DNA from: Magnetovibrio sp.
GTDB lineage: Bacteria; Pseudomonadota; Alphaproteobacteria; Rhodospirillales; Magnetovibrionaceae
DNA length: 13,969 nt
Direction of reading: 5' to 3'
Assembly: GCA_016763895.1 (NCBI GenBank)
Contig: JAESSV010000245.1
Coordinates: forward strand, 1 to 13,969
A program made the position numbers and the translations under genes. Positions 8,141 to 13,969 of the stretch are shown one piece after another. How positions within the stretch are numbered: the stretch's first letter is position 1; every line of letters starts with the position of its first letter. The notes beneath the pieces were generated by a model. That model had not been told where the DNA came from and ran no database searches. It worked only from the letters and a program-made list of their open reading frames with translations.

Positions 8141-9010
8141 ATGGATCTTGAAAACCAAATCGCTCGTGTACAAACAACTGTTCCGACTTTACAGCATGAT
8201 TCTGTACAACCACAAAAACAACATGACACCGAACAACATGACAGTATTGCGCTTAAACAACGCGAACATCAGTTGATCAAAGATAAAATGTTGGCCGAAG
8301 AAAAACTGCGCAATTATACCGTCTTTTTATCTTCACACGCCCACGATCTCCGCTCACCCTTTACCGTCATAATGGGATATGCGGAAATGTTTTCCGGCGG
8401 TTTTCATAGAGCCAATGGTGAAGATTATACAAAAGAATATGCGGCTTCTATCTTGTCATCTTCGCAACACCTTTTAAATCTGATCAACGATATTTTAGAC
8501 GTCTGCAACATCGACGCCGAACAATTACAATTGTTTGAAACACCGACCGATGTTCGGTCATTGATCGAAGATGCCGAACTCATGGTGCACGAGCGCGGAG
8601 AAACAAAAAATTTAAACTTTGTCATCTCCATTGCCCCCGATTTATGCCCTATTTTTATTGACCATCAACGCATCCGCCAAGCCCTCGTCAATATTTTATC
8701 GAATTCCGTAAAATTTACCGCCCGTGATGGCCGCATTGATTTATCGGCTTTCAGAAACAGTCAAGGTGATTTGGAAATTCATGTTTCAGACGATGGTCTT
8801 GGCATGAGCAAGGAAAATATTGCCAAAGCTTTGACGGAATTTGGCAAAGTCCACAACGGTGAAAATTCTTGCACCGGCCTGGGGCTACCGCTTGCCCATC
8901 GCTTGGTCACATTGCACGGGGGAACCATTGAATTGTCCAGTGAGATTAACCGGGGCACGACGGTTATCCTAACTTTGCCGGCCAGCCGTTGGCAAGATCA
9001 TAGCCAATAA
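8141..9010 (+). CDS. Soluble histidine kinase, PdhS/PleC/DivJ-like core
   Basis: A 289-residue protein with no transmembrane segment. Residues 1-60 are a polar, Gln/His-rich and then probably coiled-coil lead-in (QHD occurs three times). The H-box is SSHAHDLRSPFTVIMGYAEM with predicted phosphoacceptor His68. The HATPase has N-box ILSNSVKFT (Asn188), G1 DDGLG (Asp217) and G2 TGLGLPLAHRLV. The spacing and the MGYAEMF motif resemble the PdhS/PleC/DivJ kinases of alphaproteobacteria, but the usual HELRTP reads HDLRSP. AAAGG upstream of the ATG at about 8127 supports the start. It lies 95 bases after hslU on the same strand and converges on the methyltransferase gene. No receiver domain or response regulator is adjacent, so the partner is unknown. 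Confidence 0.87.
   Translation: MDLENQIARVQTTVPTLQHDSVQPQKQHDTEQHDSIALKQREHQLIKDKMLAEEKLRNYTVFLSSHAHDLRSPFTVIMGYAEMFSGGFHRANGEDYTKEYAASILSSSQHLLNLINDILDVCNIDAEQLQLFETPTDVRSLIEDAELMVHERGETKNLNFVISIAPDLCPIFIDHQRIRQALVNILSNSVKFTARDGRIDLSAFRNSQGDLEIHVSDDGLGMSKENIAKALTEFGKVHNGENSCTGLGLPLAHRLVTLHGGTIELSSEINRGTTVILTLPASRWQDHSQ
8217..8243 (+). repeat. 12-bp direct repeat inside the kinase N-terminus
   Basis: AACAACATGACA occurs at 8217-8228 and again at 8232-8243, a 15-base period that keeps frame and encodes the repeated QHD(T/S) in the low-complexity N-terminal segment. A related QHDS lies just upstream at residues 18-21. It probably arose by local slippage. Confidence 0.6.
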
Positions 9011-9022
9011 TGCAAGACGGGG

Positions 9023-9955
9023 TTAAACCACACGGCGCCTTTTATCCGCCATGCGAATAGCGTGAAAACGGCACACTTTTAAACCACCGCTATCAATGGC
9101 GGTCACACGTTTGGTCCAATATTCTAGTTCGGAAATTAATTCACCTGATATCTTCAACATTTCTGCTTTGCTCAGACTGCCGATAAACCGTATGAAGCCA
9201 GAAATCACCCATTTTTTATACTCTTGGGTGATGTCTTGCACCGGGCGCACATCCATATTTAGGTTTTGCAACAGGGCGATTTGGACCTGTGCAGGCCATA
9301 ACTGAGGTGTGGCCCCGGGGGGTTCTGAATCAATCCAAGCCTGAACCGCCGGGTTCGGTGGATTGGTGTCTGGCAAAACCAACGTGGTGTACATCAGTTC
9401 ACCATCCACCCGCAAGCTGTCGCACAAAGCCACAAACATGGCTTTTTTATCCACCACCGCCAAAGTTCCCTCAAAGGACAAAATACGGTCAAACGATTTT
9501 GGCTTGAGTTTCATTTCTTCCATCGTTGAATGGTGCACCGGGGCTTGTTTTTTAAGCCCAGCTTGGCGCATGGCATTGCCCGATATTTCGGCAAGTTCCG
9601 GGTCACATTCCAAGCTGGTGATCCAGGTGGCTGTTTGGTCGACAATGGTTTCATTAATGCCGCCCAAACCCGTGCCCAAAACCAAGGCGCTTTTTTTGCT
9701 GTCGAGTTCCAACAGCGGCAACATTTTTATAACTTGTTCGGCTCCACCCGGCGTAACGTAGCCTTCACCCCATAATTTTTCGACCACGTTCAAGCGCTTT
9801 GCCGGCCAAATCTTGCCTGCATCTGGGTCTGGCATATGTTTGGAAAGTTCTTCGGTGGTCAGTTTTTTACGAGGTTTGGGTTTAGGCTTGGATTGCGTGC
9901 CTCCAAATAAACCGCTGACCTTGCCCATTAAACTTTTTTTTGCAGCCGCTGCCAT
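9023..9955 (-). CDS. SAM-dependent methyltransferase, class I fold
   Basis: A 310-residue protein. Residues 1-31 are basic and end in a KPKPKPRKK segment that looks like a flexible linker. The Rossmann core begins near residue 62 with WGEGYVTPGGAEQVIKMLP, followed by motif I ALVLGTGLGG (90-99), SLECDPEL with Glu116 at the expected ribose-binding acid, FDRILSFEGTLAV (155-167) and LRVDGELMYTTLVLP (181-195). The WGEGY..PGG segment resembles small-molecule N-methyltransferases such as phosphoethanolamine or sarcosine types, but the substrate cannot be read from the sequence. Motif I lacks the usual acidic residue two positions before the first Gly. It is the last gene of the minus-strand run, 57 bases after the XRE gene, and may belong to that operon. 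The ribosome binding site before the ATG at 9955 is weak. Confidence 0.75.
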   Translation of the reverse strand: MAAAAKKSLMGKVSGLFGGTQSKPKPKPRKKLTTEELSKHMPDPDAGKIWPAKRLNVVEKLWGEGYVTPGGAEQVIKMLPLLELDSKKSALVLGTGLGGINETIVDQTATWITSLECDPELAEISGNAMRQAGLKKQAPVHHSTMEEMKLKPKSFDRILSFEGTLAVVDKKAMFVALCDSLRVDGELMYTTLVLPDTNPPNPAVQAWIDSEPPGATPQLWPAQVQIALLQNLNMDVRPVQDITQEYKKWVISGFIRFIGSLSKAEMLKISGELISELEYWTKRVTAIDSGGLKVCRFHAIRMADKRRRVV

Positions 9956-10012
9956 AATCTTTAGCCCTATCTTACCTCAATAATTTTAAGGCATTAATCA
10001 CATGGATACAAT

Positions 10013-10417
10013 TTAATGTGTGGGGCCTTGGCTTTTGTGTTCTTTTTGAGCGCGGATTTCATCTAAAATCCAGGCAATGGTCGGGTCGTCCAATTGGCCA
10101 ATGGAACCTGCCAATTCATTGGCCAATTCCGTTGCCATGGAACTTAAGCCCGAGGTGTCGACGGTCACACGAGGATGCGATAACAACGCCAAACGTTTTA
10201 CTTCATCCGCTTGATCCCAGATCAATTCAAAATATTCGCAAATTTGCATGATCAAGCCGGGTCCGGGTCGCCCGCGATTGCCATGTTCAAGCGCGGACAG
10301 GTATGCCGCAGATACGCCCAGCAACTGGGCCATCTCTTTTTGCGTTACCCCTTTGGCTGAGCGCAACGCACGCATTTTTTGTCCAAATGGTGTCATAAAG
10401 GCAGTTTTGCACACCAT
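10013..10417 (-). CDS. XRE-family helix-turn-helix regulator
   Basis: An N-terminal HTH_3/XRE domain covers about residues 15-70 (ALRSAKGVTQKEMAQLLGVS, then AAYLSALEHGNRGRP). A conserved tail has LALLSHPRVTVDTSGL and TELANELAGSI. This combination recurs in alphaproteobacteria next to Smr-domain genes (recalled, not searched); its targets are unknown to me. The start is uncertain: ATG 10417 gives 134 residues, while ATG 10396 gives 127 residues beginning MTPFGQKM, which matches how I recall family members starting. Neither has a clear Shine-Dalgarno sequence. It lies 44 bases downstream of smr on the same strand. Confidence 0.85.
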   Translation of the reverse strand: MVCKTAFMTPFGQKMRALRSAKGVTQKEMAQLLGVSAAYLSALEHGNRGRPGPGLIMQICEYFELIWDQADEVKRLALLSHPRVTVDTSGLSSMATELANELAGSIGQLDDPTIAWILDEIRAQKEHKSQGPTH

Positions 10418-10461
10418 GACTTAGCCAAACGTAAAGATCTCGAAAATAACCCGTCGGTTTT

Positions 10462-11028
10462 TTAGATTATGTGACGTTTTTTAAGGCGCACATATAACGC
10501 CCCTTCGCCACCGTCTTTGGCGGCGGCATGTGTAAAGGCGGTTATGCGGCTGCGATTTTCGCCATCATTTAGCCACCGGGGCACGGCTTCGCGCAACACC
10601 CCGATCCGTCCATCCGCACGCGTCCCCTTGCCCGTAATTACCAACACTTCACGTTTGCCCGCATACCAAGCGCGGTCTAAAAAATCGACCAACGCCGGAC
10701 GGGCTTCCGCTTGAGTCATACCATGTAAATCAAGGCGAGCTTCAATTTTCACCTTGCCACGGCGCAATCTTTTCGCCGTGGATTTATCCAAACCCGGCTG
10801 ATCACCATGGCTTAATTCTGGTAAAGGGGCCATGTGAATGACGTCAGGGCGCGGTCTGGATTGAGTAATCGGACGGACGGGAGCAGGCGGCTTGGCGCCT
10901 GTTTGATTGGGGGGTAAATCTCGGCCCAACATGGGGGCCACGGTTTTTTTCACAGCAACCCAAAGCGCCGCGTCTTCGGCGGGGGTTTCGGATTTTTTTT
11001 TCGGACGTTTGCGTTTAATTTTTTTCAT
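10462..11028 (-). CDS. Smr-domain protein (MutS2 C-terminal-type endonuclease domain)
   Basis: A 188-residue protein. The first 12 residues are Lys/Arg-rich (MKKIKRKRPKKK), suggesting nucleic-acid contact. A Pro-rich middle (about 40-70) leads to the Smr domain at about 96-185. It has the hallmark LDLHGMTQAEAR (99-110), TGKGTRADG (132-140) and the final GGEGALYVRLK (173-183). Smr domains act as nucleases or RNA/DNA-binding modules; the exact role of this stand-alone class is not settled. The ATG at 11028 is chosen because it lies 4 bases after the lutC stop and gives the usual N-terminus; an ATG at 11061 would overlap lutC. Confidence 0.9.
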   Translation of the reverse strand: MKKIKRKRPKKKSETPAEDAALWVAVKKTVAPMLGRDLPPNQTGAKPPAPVRPITQSRPRPDVIHMAPLPELSHGDQPGLDKSTAKRLRRGKVKIEARLDLHGMTQAEARPALVDFLDRAWYAGKREVLVITGKGTRADGRIGVLREAVPRWLNDGENRSRITAFTHAAAKDGGEGALYVRLKKRHII

Positions 11029-11032
11029 TAAT

Positions 11033-11635
11033 CTACAAAATAACCAATTTCCGAGGACCATGCGCGCCCAATAACATGGTTTGTTCGATATCCGCCGTTC
11101 GGGACGGCCCTGTTATCCAATTCACCGTGCGTGGCAATTGATCGTTTTCGTATAATAATTTTTGCCACACCGCTTCATAATTGCCCGCAATGTCTTGTTC
11201 ATGTAAGACCACAACGTGTACATCGGGCAAAAAGTTTAAGGTCGTTGGGGCATCTTTTCCCGATCGTAAAACCAAAGTTCCGGTTTCAGCAACGGCGCCA
11301 AAAGCCACCGATACGGCCACATCATCATCGGCCGCGCCACGGCCAAATTGAACCTTTAAGCCCGTCCAATCCAACCCTTGCAGGTCCGGATGGGGGGCCA
11401 CTTTAACCTTTAAAGACGTGCCTAAAATCTTGACCACAGCGGCGGGAACGCTGCCTAAATTTTGTACACGTACCACTTCGGCCAAACTATATTTTGCTTC
11501 CGCAACAAACATGTTGGTGCGGTCTTTTCCCTTGGCTTGACCCCGTTTGGGGATCAAAGCCAAAACACGATTGCGCGGGCCGGGGCGACCAGCCTTTTTC
11601 AAACGGCCGAGGATTTCTGTGCGGGCTGAACTCAT
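11033..11635 (-). CDS. lutC: LutC/YkgG-domain subunit of L-lactate oxidation complex
   Basis: A 200-residue LUD-domain (DUF162) protein. The family signature is visible as AFGAVAETGTLVL (111-123), LPDVHVVVL, TGPSRTADIE (175-184) and GAHGPRKLVIL at the C-terminus. LutC works with LutA and LutB to oxidise L-lactate to pyruvate, as defined for Bacillus subtilis LutABC and Shewanella LldEFG. The ATG at 11635 overlaps the lutB stop as ATGA, so the two genes are translationally coupled. Its C-terminus lies 4 bases before smr. Confidence 0.93.
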   Translation of the reverse strand: MSSARTEILGRLKKAGRPGPRNRVLALIPKRGQAKGKDRTNMFVAEAKYSLAEVVRVQNLGSVPAAVVKILGTSLKVKVAPHPDLQGLDWTGLKVQFGRGAADDDVAVSVAFGAVAETGTLVLRSGKDAPTTLNFLPDVHVVVLHEQDIAGNYEAVWQKLLYENDQLPRTVNWITGPSRTADIEQTMLLGAHGPRKLVIL

Positions 11636-12924
11636 CTTTCCCCCCGTTTATAACGATCCATAAACGTTGAGCCTTGGGGGCTGGGCAAATCATAGGGGCG
11701 CATTTTACCCAGCCATTTTAAAATTACCACCGCCGGGCGCACCACCAGACGGTACAATGCCGGGCGCACAGCCAACCATGCCCACACATTCAAACCAAGG
11801 CGGTGCAAGCCCCCCGGATGCCCGGCGTCATAGGCCCGACCGCGCCAGGTGCGCAACAATTTCGGCAAAGGAATGCGCACCGGACAGACCTCTTCACACC
11901 GTCCACACATGGTGCAGGCATTGGGCAACAGGTGGGCTTCGTCGACACCGACAAAATGCGGCGTTAAAATAGACCCGATGGGGCCTGGGTACACCCAACC
12001 ATAGGCATGCCCGCTGACTTTTGCGTAAATGGGACAATGATTAATGCACGCCCCACAACGGATACAACTCAACACATCGTGCAACGGTCCGCCCAAAAGT
12101 TCTGAACGGCGATTGTCCAACATCACCATATGAAATTGACTTGGGCCGTCTAAATCGCCGGCCCGTTTGGCGCCTGAAAAAAAGGTCGTATAGACACTCA
12201 TTTCCTGACCCGTGGCGGTGCGCGCCAAAAGCCGTAAAATCGTATCTGCGTCTTCTAATGTGGGCACGACCTTTTCGATGGAACTTAGCGCAATGTGCAC
12301 GCGCGGCAAACTTTGCGTTAAGTCGCCATTGCCTTCGTTGGTGACAATCAAGCCCGTTCCCGTTTGGGCCACCAACACGTTGGCCCCGGTGATGCCCACG
12401 TCTGCGTTTAGAAATTTTTGCCGCAATTCTTGGCGCGCCTCATGGACCAACGACGTTGGTTCGGATAAATCCCGGTCTGGCGATTGTTCAACATGATGCT
12501 CTAAAAAAGTCTCGGCCACTTGTTCTTTGGAAATGTGAAACGCCGGAGCAATAATATGGCTGGGCGGCTCGTCACGCAGTTGAATAATATATTCACCCAA
12601 ATCCGTTTCAATGGGTTCTATGCCATTTTTCCGCAATTGAGCATTCAGGCCAATTTCTTCAGCAATCATAGACTTGCCCTTGGTCACCGTTTTGGCCTCG
12701 ACCGATTTGCAAATCTCAACGATGATTTGAGCCGCCTCAACATCGTCACGCGCCCAATGAACTTTCCCGCCCGCTTTGATCACATTGGCTTCGAATTGTT
12801 CAAGATAGGTGTCTAGATTATCCAGAGTGTGGGCTTTGATGGCCTTGGCACGATCACGCAAGTCATCATATTCCGGCAAACGTGACATGCCTTTAAGACG
12901 TTTTTTTTGAAACCCGTCCTTCAA
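11632..12924 (-). CDS. lutB: LutB iron-sulfur subunit of L-lactate oxidation complex, 5' end probably frameshifted
   Basis: The intact frame encodes 430 residues. An N-terminal LUD-like part (KVHWARDDVEAAQIIVEI; GITGANVLVAQTGTGLIVTNEG) is followed by two ferredoxin-type 4Fe-4S motifs, CIRCGACINHCP (Cys287, 290, 293, 297) and CTMCGRCEEVCP (Cys337, 340, 343, 347). A DUF3390-like tail completes it. LutB probably passes electrons between LutA/LutC and the respiratory chain. The start given here is a TTG at 12924; ATG 12888 is an alternative, with a poorly placed AAAGG. The homologous N-terminus continues upstream in this frame to a stop at 12988-12990. It then continues in another frame to an ATG at 13025, so the true gene is probably 11632-13025 with a one-base frameshift. 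LutB proteins usually have about 460-480 residues, so the intact frame is short at its N-terminus. Confidence 0.85.
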   Translation of the reverse strand: MKDGFQKKRLKGMSRLPEYDDLRDRAKAIKAHTLDNLDTYLEQFEANVIKAGGKVHWARDDVEAAQIIVEICKSVEAKTVTKGKSMIAEEIGLNAQLRKNGIEPIETDLGEYIIQLRDEPPSHIIAPAFHISKEQVAETFLEHHVEQSPDRDLSEPTSLVHEARQELRQKFLNADVGITGANVLVAQTGTGLIVTNEGNGDLTQSLPRVHIALSSIEKVVPTLEDADTILRLLARTATGQEMSVYTTFFSGAKRAGDLDGPSQFHMVMLDNRRSELLGGPLHDVLSCIRCGACINHCPIYAKVSGHAYGWVYPGPIGSILTPHFVGVDEAHLLPNACTMCGRCEEVCPVRIPLPKLLRTWRGRAYDAGHPGGLHRLGLNVWAWLAVRPALYRLVVRPAVVILKWLGKMRPYDLPSPQGSTFMDRYKRGER

Positions 12925-13025
12925 CGAGCGCGCCAGTTGGGCTTGTAAGCGATCGTTGTCGAGCGCTTTTTGGCGCCCTTCAAGAAATCATGACACAGCG
13001 GTTTATCCTGGGTGAAAAAAGTCAT
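12921..13025 (-). other. Out-of-frame 5' portion of lutB (34-codon ORF)
   Basis: An ATG at 13025 overlaps the lutA stop as ATGA, the same junction type as lutB-lutC. It opens a frame reading MTFFTQDKPLCHDFLKGAK, which fits the expected LutB N-terminus. After an A5 run (12967-12971) this frame turns into unrelated sequence and stops at 12921-12923. The expected continuation KALDNDRLQAQLARSLKDGF is found in the frame of the downstream lutB. One extra A in the run would join them into a normal LutB. The stop overlaps the downstream TTG as TTGA. Confidence 0.7.
12947..12968 (-). other. Hairpin overlapping the lutB frameshift site
   Basis: Read on the minus strand, AAGCG, C, TCG, loop ACAA, CGA, T, CGCTT folds into a 5-bp stem, a 1x1 mismatch and a 3-bp stem closed by a tetraloop. 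It begins within the A5 run where the lutB frame changes, and AAGGG lies 4 bases before the A-run. This resembles parts of a -1 frameshift signal, but the spacing is not canonical. Confidence 0.4.
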
Positions 13026-13792
13026 GTGCCTTCATCCGCAAGACCGGGACCATCGGCCATTCCCGCCAAGATCTCGGCAATGTGAAAAACGCGTACCTTT
13101 GATCCGGCTTTTTTTAACTGGCCCGCTTGTTTCACCAAACAGCCCAAATCCGCCCCGGTCAAAACCTCGGCCTTGGTGTCTTGAACACATTCGATTTTGG
13201 TTTTGGCGATGGCATCAGAAACATCGGGAAACTTTATGGAAAACAACCCGCCAAACCCGCAACAGGTTTCGGTATCGGAAAGCTCATTCAGCGTAAGTCC
13301 ACCCACCGCCGCCATTAATTTGCGCGGCTGATCCACCACATTTAATTCCCGGCGCGACGTACAGCTGTCGTGATACGCAACGGTGTGTTCAAAGGTCGTT
13401 ATGTTTTGCGAAAGGTCCAGATGTTCGGCTAAGTATTCCGTCAGCTCAAAGGTTTTAGCCGCCAATTTTTCGGCGCGCAGCCGCCAGGCCTCATCGTCTT
13501 TGAAAACGTCCACGTAATGCATGCGAATCATGCCCGTGCACGATCCAGACGGGGCGATCACATGGTCAAAGTCTTCAAACGCATTGATCACGGCGCGCGC
13601 AATAATTTTTGTGTTTGAAAAATCACCGGAATTATAAGCGGGCTGACCGCAGCACGTTTGTTGATCGGGTACCACCACCTGGGCTCCGGCACGTTCCAAC
13701 AAACGCAACGCTGCAAAACCCACCGATGGACGCATTAAATCCACCATGCACGTTATAAAAAGCCCAATTTTCGGCGGTTTTTTTTGAATCAT
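13022..13792 (-). CDS. lutA: LutA/LldE-type (Fe-S)-binding CCG-domain subunit of L-lactate oxidation complex
   Basis: A 256-residue protein with two CCG domains as in LutA/LldE and GlcF. The first has Cys14-like ITC, CCGQPAYN (Cys47, 48) and GSC (Cys85); the second has DSC (Cys144), CCGFGG (Cys177, 178) and DLGC (Cys218). These should bind an Fe-S cluster. With LutB and LutC it oxidises L-lactate to pyruvate for respiration. The ATG at 13792 follows the mltA stop by 4 bases, and the stop overlaps the ATG of the 5' lutB frame at 13025 as ATGA. No lactate permease or LutR-like regulator is in the window. It probably depends on the mltA promoter or one further upstream. Confidence 0.93.
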   Translation of the reverse strand: MIQKKPPKIGLFITCMVDLMRPSVGFAALRLLERAGAQVVVPDQQTCCGQPAYNSGDFSNTKIIARAVINAFEDFDHVIAPSGSCTGMIRMHYVDVFKDDEAWRLRAEKLAAKTFELTEYLAEHLDLSQNITTFEHTVAYHDSCTSRRELNVVDQPRKLMAAVGGLTLNELSDTETCCGFGGLFSIKFPDVSDAIAKTKIECVQDTKAEVLTGADLGCLVKQAGQLKKAGSKVRVFHIAEILAGMADGPGLADEGT

Positions 13793-13796
13793 AATC

Positions 13797-13969
13797 TTAA
13801 CCTAACGGAGAAACAGAATGGGGCAAGAAAATATAATAACGGCCCGGGTACTTCATATTGCCGGCGCGTTTGGTGGCGCGAGTGCCGGATCCAAAAAAGA
13901 TATCCCCGCGCACCACACCTTTGATGGCTCCACCCGTATCTTGGGCCACCATCAAATGGTTGAAGGGCG
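13797..13969 (-). CDS. mltA: Membrane-bound lytic murein transglycosylase A, C-terminal end only
   Basis: The last 56 codons of a gene entering from the right edge, ending with TAA at 13797-13799. The translation has LMVAQDTGGAIKG, RGDIFFGSGTRA and AGNMKYPGRYYIFLP, the 3D domain of MltA. This domain holds the catalytic Asp of the lytic transglycosylase, which cleaves peptidoglycan to 1,6-anhydromuropeptides. The lipoprotein signal and first domain lie outside the window. It ends 4 bases before lutA, so the two are likely co-transcribed. Confidence 0.88.
   Translation of the reverse strand, partial: PFNHLMVAQDTGGAIKGVVRGDIFFGSGTRATKRAGNMKYPGRYYIFLPHSVSPLG

Noticed and set aside
11029..11061. 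Upstream ATG at 11061 as the start of the Smr gene
   Set aside because: It would overlap the lutC 3' end by 29 bases and add residues without family similarity; ATG 11028 gives the typical Lys-rich start.
1..13969. CRISPR arrays, insertion sequences, tRNA or rRNA genes
   Set aside because: No regularly spaced repeats, transposase motifs, terminal inverted repeats or tRNA-like cloverleaf sequences were seen by eye.

Overview
The window looks like a chromosomal segment of an alphaproteobacterium, probably Rhodospirillales-like. This rests on the gene order hisB-DUF2628-hisH-hisA-hisF-hisE-HIT next to hslVU, the HslV N-terminus with residues before the catalytic Thr, the mltA / smr / XRE neighbourhood, and a promoter before hslV that resembles the alphaproteobacterial RpoH type. 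No mobile element, CRISPR array, rRNA or tRNA was seen. The genus is an inference from memory of synteny, not from a search.

Layout, left to right. (1) 1-154: the 3' end of a ComM/YifB-type AAA+ gene, then about 150 AT-rich bases with a perfect 9-bp inverted repeat and a possible promoter. (2) 307-1404: a soluble receptor-like protein with a globin-fold N-terminus and two tandem chemoreceptor signalling tips. It is convergent with a small sensorless histidine kinase (1420-2157, minus). (3) 2206-6056, minus: a tightly packed histidine biosynthesis operon, hisB, a DUF2628 membrane protein, hisH, hisA, hisF, hisE, then a HIT protein. (4) 6120-8045, plus: hslV-hslU, encoding the HslVU protease, behind a probable heat-shock promoter. 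(5) 8141-9010, plus: a second soluble histidine kinase. (6) 9023-13969, minus: the 3' end of mltA, then lutA, lutB, lutC (L-lactate oxidation complex), an Smr-domain gene, an XRE-type regulator and a SAM methyltransferase.

How the genes work together. HisH and HisF form imidazole glycerol phosphate synthase; HisE, HisA and HisB supply the flanking steps. HslV and HslU form one protease. LutA, LutB and LutC form an iron-sulfur lactate dehydrogenase. The rest are single-gene functions.

Points most worth a second look. (a) The 307-1404 protein keeps a globin fold but appears to have lost the heme-ligating proximal His and the CD1 Phe. (b) Its two chemoreceptor tips lie exactly 100 residues apart and carry complementary changes at key tip residues. 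(c) lutB seems frameshifted by one base in an A5 run near its 5' end. The natural start, which overlaps the lutA stop as ATGA, is in another frame, and a hairpin begins at the A-run. (d) The lut genes appear to sit between mltA and smr, which are often neighbours in related bacteria.
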